A stretch of DNA of 64,000 nt. Source: Rhizobacter sp. SG703. GTDB lineage: Bacteria; Pseudomonadota; Gammaproteobacteria; Burkholderiales; Burkholderiaceae_C. Location: NCBI RefSeq assembly GCF_012275445.1, contig NZ_JAAZQK010000009.1, forward strand, positions 1-64,000, written 5' to 3'. The notes beneath the pieces are model-generated. The model did no database searches and had not been told where the DNA came from. It saw only the letters and a list, made by a program, of their open reading frames with translations. Below are positions 61,209 to 64,000 of this stretch, in pieces. Positions within the stretch are counted from its first letter, which is position 1. Each line of letters starts with the position of its first letter. Position numbers and translations under genes: made by a program.

Positions 61209-62252
61209 ATGCGCGACCTGTCGTTGTCCTCTCCGCCGCTTCCCCTGTCGTCCCCGCTGCAGTTCCGTCGCGCCTTCGAACCGACCGACACGGCGCCGGC
61301 GCTCGACCGCCGCATCCACACCGCCGACGAGCCGCGCGACATCGCGTCGCCCGCGTTGCTGTACCCCGCGGGACCCGTCACCGAGACCTGGAGCGTGCCC
61401 GGCAGGCTGCACGAGCAGCGCCGCGGCATCGCGCGTTTCGCGAGCGACGGCCACTGGCTGATGGGCACGCTGTGCATCGACGACGCGACGCTGCCGGGCG
61501 GCATCGGCGCCGCGGCGCGGCAGGTCTACGACGCGCTGTTCCAGCTACTGCAAGACGAAGGCTTCCCGCACCTGCTGCGGCTGTGGAACTACGTGGCCGA
61601 CATCAACGGCGCCGATGCCGGCGGCGACCCGCTGGAGCGCTACCGGCAGTTCAACATCGGCCGCCAGGATGCCTTCCTGGCCGCACGGCGCAGCGCTTTC
61701 GACGGCGCGCCGGCCGCCTGCGCGCTGGGCACCACGCGCGGTCCGCTGACGGTGCACTTCCTCGCGGGGCGCGAGGCGCCGCGGGCAGTCGAGAACCCGC
61801 GCCAGGTCAGCGCCTACCGCTACCCGTCGCAGTACGGCCCGCGCGCGCCGACCTTCTCGCGCGGTGCGCTGGCATCGATCGGCGGCGGGCGCGAGGCGCT
61901 GTTCCTGTCGGGCACCGCCAGCATCGTCGGGCACCAGACGCTGCACCCGGGCGACGTGGCCCGGCAGACCGAGGAGACGCTCGCCAACGTGGCCGCGGTG
62001 GTCGATGCGGCCAATGCGCTGAGCACGATCGGGCCGCGCGCGCACCGCGTCGACACGCTCGAGTGCACCGTCTACGTCCGCCATGCGCAGGACCTGCCGA
62101 CGGTGCGCGAGGTGCTGGCGCGGCGGCTCGGTGCCGATGCGCCGGCGCTGCGCAACGCGATCTACCTGCGCGCCGACGTGTGCCGCGCCGACCTGCTGGT
62201 CGAGATCGAGGCGCATGGCATCGCGTCGGCTGCCACGCTGTCGCCCACATGA
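61209..62252 (+). CDS. Chorismatase-type enzyme (FkbO/Hyg5/XanB2 family)
   Basis: A 347-residue enzyme of the chorismate-hydrolysing family, which yields hydroxybenzoates or dihydrodihydroxybenzoate from chorismate. Characteristic segments are HLLRLWNYVADINGADAGGDPLERYRQFNIGRQDAF, VHFLAGREAPRAVENPRQVSAYRYPSQYGPRAPTFSRGAL, and FLSGTASIVGHQTLHPGDVARQTEETLANV; the last gives the RidA-like half of the fold. In Xanthomonas the relative XanB2 makes 3- and 4-hydroxybenzoate for xanthomonadin and ubiquinone. Here it overlaps an acyltransferase gene by ATGA and starts a three-gene set. Confidence 0.87.
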   Translation: MRDLSLSSPPLPLSSPLQFRRAFEPTDTAPALDRRIHTADEPRDIASPALLYPAGPVTETWSVPGRLHEQRRGIARFASDGHWLMGTLCIDDATLPGGIGAAARQVYDALFQLLQDEGFPHLLRLWNYVADINGADAGGDPLERYRQFNIGRQDAFLAARRSAFDGAPAACALGTTRGPLTVHFLAGREAPRAVENPRQVSAYRYPSQYGPRAPTFSRGALASIGGGREALFLSGTASIVGHQTLHPGDVARQTEETLANVAAVVDAANALSTIGPRAHRVDTLECTVYVRHAQDLPTVREVLARRLGADAPALRNAIYLRADVCRADLLVEIEAHGIASAATLSPT

Positions 62253-63007
62253 TCCGGCGCGCCTGGCAGCTCGCGTGTTTCTACCTGCTGCTGCTCGGGT
62301 TGGGCCTGGCATCGCTCGCCTGGAACCTGGTCGCCGCGCTGATGCTGCCGGTGGTGCCGCGCCGGCGCGCGCAGGCCATCGGCCGGCATGTGGTCGCGAG
62401 TTCGTACCGCGCGTTCTGGAACCTCGCGGCCGGCTTCGGGCTGATGGAGGTCGACAGCCAGGCGCTCGACCGGCTCAATGACGGCGCGACCGGGCTGGTC
62501 GTGGTGGCCAACCACCCGAGCATGGTCGATGCGCTGCTGATCGTCGCGCGGTTGCGGCGCGGCGTGTGCATCATGAAGGGCGACCTGATGCGCAACGTGT
62601 TCCTCGGCGCCGGCGCGCGGATCGCGCGCTACATCCCGAACGATTCGCCGCGCACGATGCTGCGGCATGCGATCGCGACCCTGCGCGAAGGTGCGCAGCT
62701 GGTGATGTTTCCCGAGGGCACGCGCACCGAGGCCGGCGCGATGCTGAACCGCTTCCGCCCCGGCGTGACGGCGATCGCGCACAAGGCCGGCGTGCCGATC
62801 CAGACGGTGTTCATCGAGACCGATTCGCCGTACCTGCGCAAGGGCTGGCCGATCTGGCGCGTGCCGCCGTTCCCGATGGCGTTCACGCTGCGGCTGGGCG
62901 AGCGCTTCGAGCCGCGCGAGGGCGCTGCGCTGCCGCTGGACGAACTGGAGGCGTATTTTCGCAATGAGCTGTGCAAGAAGGAACTGGCCTTGAAAGAGCG
63001 GACGTGA
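62249..63007 (+). CDS. 1-acyl-glycerol-3-phosphate acyltransferase-like (PlsC) protein
   Basis: A 252-residue membrane-associated acyltransferase. One N-terminal hydrophobic segment (ACFYLLLLGLGLASLAWNLVAALMLPVVP) anchors it. The HX4D motif is in VVANHPSMVDALL, and the FPEGTR motif in VMFPEGTRTEAGAML. The intermediate RNVFLGAGARIARYIPNDSP block is also family-like. Such enzymes appear in aryl-polyene and xanthomonadin gene sets, where they may attach the pigment to a lipid. The start overlaps the chorismatase stop, and its own stop overlaps the glycosyltransferase start (GTGA). Confidence 0.88.
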   Translation: MIRRAWQLACFYLLLLGLGLASLAWNLVAALMLPVVPRRRAQAIGRHVVASSYRAFWNLAAGFGLMEVDSQALDRLNDGATGLVVVANHPSMVDALLIVARLRRGVCIMKGDLMRNVFLGAGARIARYIPNDSPRTMLRHAIATLREGAQLVMFPEGTRTEAGAMLNRFRPGVTAIAHKAGVPIQTVFIETDSPYLRKGWPIWRVPPFPMAFTLRLGERFEPREGAALPLDELEAYFRNELCKKELALKERT

Positions 63008-63777
63008 GCGCGATCCGCCAGGCGGTGCTGATCCCGAGCTACGACACCGGCGCAACGGTGTACGACACCGTGCGTGCCGCACGCGCGCAGTGGTCGCCGG
63101 TGTGGGTGGTGGTCGACGGCAGCACCGACGGCACGGCCGAGGGGCTGCAGCGGATGGCCGAGGCCGATGCGCAACTGCACGTGATCGTGCTGCCGCACAA
63201 CCAGGGCAAGGGCGCGGCGGTGCTGACCGGGCTGCAGGCGGCGCAGGCGGCGGGCTTCACGCACGTGCTGACGATGGATTCGGACGGGCAGCACCCGGCC
63301 GGGCTGATCCCGCAGTTCATGGCGACCTCGCAGCAGCACCCTGATGCGATGGTGCTGGGCAAGCCGGTGTTCGACGCATCGGCGCCGCTGCTGCGCGTGC
63401 GCGGGCGGCGCATCTCGAACGGCTGGACCGACCTGGAGACGCTGGGTGCCGGCATCGGCGATTCGCTGTACGGCTTTCGCGTGTACCCGGTCGGGCCGCT
63501 GATCGCGGTGATGCGCCGCCAGCCGTGGATGCGGCGCTTCGATTTCGACACCGAAGCGGTGGTGCGGCTCGCGTGGCGCGGCATCGCACCGATCAACCTG
63601 CCGGCACCGGTGAAGTACCTGACGGCGGAGGAGGGCGGCGTCTCGCACTTCCGCTACGGGCGCGACAACGTGCTGCTGACGTGGATGCACGCGCGCTTGA
63701 TGGTGGAGTTTCTGCTGCGGCTGCCGGTGCTGGCGTGGCGGCGCCTGTTGAAGAAACCGCCGTTCCAATACAAGTAG
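63004..63777 (+). CDS. Family 2 glycosyltransferase
   Basis: A 257-residue GT-A-fold glycosyltransferase. QAVLIPSYDTGATVYDTV opens the nucleotide-binding domain, VWVVVDGSTDGTAEGL supplies the first acidic site, and HVLTMDSDGQHPAGLIPQF the DxD-type metal-binding motif. The GDSLYGFRVYPVGPL and FDFDTEAVVRLAWRG segments resemble dolichyl-phosphate-mannose-synthase-like enzymes of aryl-polyene clusters. The C-terminus has one hydrophobic helix (ARLMVEFLLRLPVLAWRRLL). Start GTG 63004 overlaps the acyltransferase stop. Its TAG stop is also the first three bases of a family B repeat. Confidence 0.9.
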   Translation: MSAIRQAVLIPSYDTGATVYDTVRAARAQWSPVWVVVDGSTDGTAEGLQRMAEADAQLHVIVLPHNQGKGAAVLTGLQAAQAAGFTHVLTMDSDGQHPAGLIPQFMATSQQHPDAMVLGKPVFDASAPLLRVRGRRISNGWTDLETLGAGIGDSLYGFRVYPVGPLIAVMRRQPWMRRFDFDTEAVVRLAWRGIAPINLPAPVKYLTAEEGGVSHFRYGRDNVLLTWMHARLMVEFLLRLPVLAWRRLLKKPPFQYK

Positions 63778-63796
63778 CCCGGATTGGCATCCGGGC
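63775..63796. repeat. CCCGGAT hairpin, repeat family B, copy 3
   Basis: CCCGGAT (63778-63784) and ATCCGGG (63789-63795) form a seven-base stem with a four-base loop. The element begins with the glycosyltransferase stop codon and lies between convergent genes, so it can serve as a bidirectional barrier. Confidence 0.75.
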
Positions 63797-63802
63797 GACG
63801 GC

Positions 63803-64000
63803 TCAGCACTCGACGATGTTCACCGCCAACCCGCCCCGCGCTGTTTCCTTGTACTTCGTCATCATGTCCGCGCCGGTGTCGCGCATCGTCTTGATGACCT
63901 TGTCGAGGCTCACGTGGTGCGTGCCGTCGCCGCGCATCGCCATGCGGGCCGCGTTGATCGCCTTCACCGACGCGATCGCGTTGCGCTCGATGCACGGGAT
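63803..64000 (-). CDS. sdaA: L-serine ammonia-lyase, C-terminal end (partial)
   Basis: The last 65 codons of a minus-strand gene that continues past the window edge. The translation contains [20 protein letters not shown], then [42 protein letters not shown]. This is the characteristic C-terminus of iron-sulphur L-serine dehydratase (SdaA/TdcG), including the CIERNA cysteine that contacts the 4Fe-4S cluster and the TSRGGLA-like end. It deaminates serine to pyruvate and ammonia. The stop codon is at 63803-63805. It is convergent with the glycosyltransferase gene. The rest of the gene is not visible. Confidence 0.9.
   Translation of the reverse strand: MPCIERNAIASVKAINAARMAMRGDGTHHVSLDKVIKTMRDTGADMMTKYKETARGGLAVNIVEC

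Overview
The window is a GC-rich (about 70% G+C by eye) chromosomal segment with tightly packed genes. The gene families point to a beta-proteobacterium of the order Burkholderiales, probably the Rubrivivax/Leptothrix/Ideonella/Roseateles neighbourhood: a small exported DUF4148 protein, a RegB/RegA redox pair beside a cyo quinol oxidase, a beta-type AhpC/AhpF pair, a chorismatase-led pigment-type gene trio, and short intergenic palindromes of kinds common in that group. This assignment is inference; no rRNA or tRNA gene was seen.

Layout. 0.3-4.5 kb: exported alpha/beta hydrolase, XRE regulator, DUF3892 protein, proline iminopeptidase, methyltransferase, YihY-type membrane protein. 4.6-9.2 kb: peroxide defence (ahpC, ahpF), then an unusual three-gene unit of a ParB-N domain protein, a ribbon-helix-helix protein and a second full-length DNA sliding clamp, with a perfect 20-bp palindrome at its internal promoter. 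9.2-16.2 kb: glyoxalase-like protein, POT transporter, SDR with an AraC regulator, BON-domain protein, a PD-(D/E)XK nuclease fused to an XPD/DinG-type helicase, and a small lysine-rich exported protein. 16.3-25.5 kb: one long peptide-scavenging operon, rpiR-iaaA-gsiABCD-DmpA-like peptidase-dppA. 25.5-35.8 kb: ArsR/SRPBCC pair with a clear promoter and operator, M16 protease, a chemoreceptor with a sigma-28-like promoter, an orphan 2-oxoglutarate-dehydrogenase-type E1, a HAD phosphatase, and a secreted GH5 glucanase with CBM6 and ricin modules.

35.8-42.7 kb (minus strand): cyoABCD, SURF1, regB, regA, apparently one transcription unit that joins a quinol oxidase to a redox-sensing two-component system. 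42.8-49 kb: MFS transporter, membrane-anchored C13 (caspase-fold) protease, LysR/SDR divergent pair, HI0933-type flavoprotein. 49-52.4 kb (minus strand): two tandem paralogous solute-binding proteins and a monohaem periplasmic protein, with no permease or ATPase. 52.5-57 kb: DUF4148 protein, modular GH18 protein with an altered active-site signature, and a ZnuD-like TonB-dependent receptor with a small His-containing membrane protein. 57-64 kb: tex, sodC, patatin-like phospholipase, a chorismatase-acyltransferase-glycosyltransferase trio resembling aryl-polyene/xanthomonadin genes, and the C-terminal end of sdaA cut by the window edge.

Three families of intergenic repeats occur. One copy sits between gsiB and gsiC, where it could uncouple binding-protein from permease synthesis. 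Several genes carry a -10-like hexamer 6-7 bp before the ATG and no Shine-Dalgarno sequence, which suggests leaderless mRNAs.
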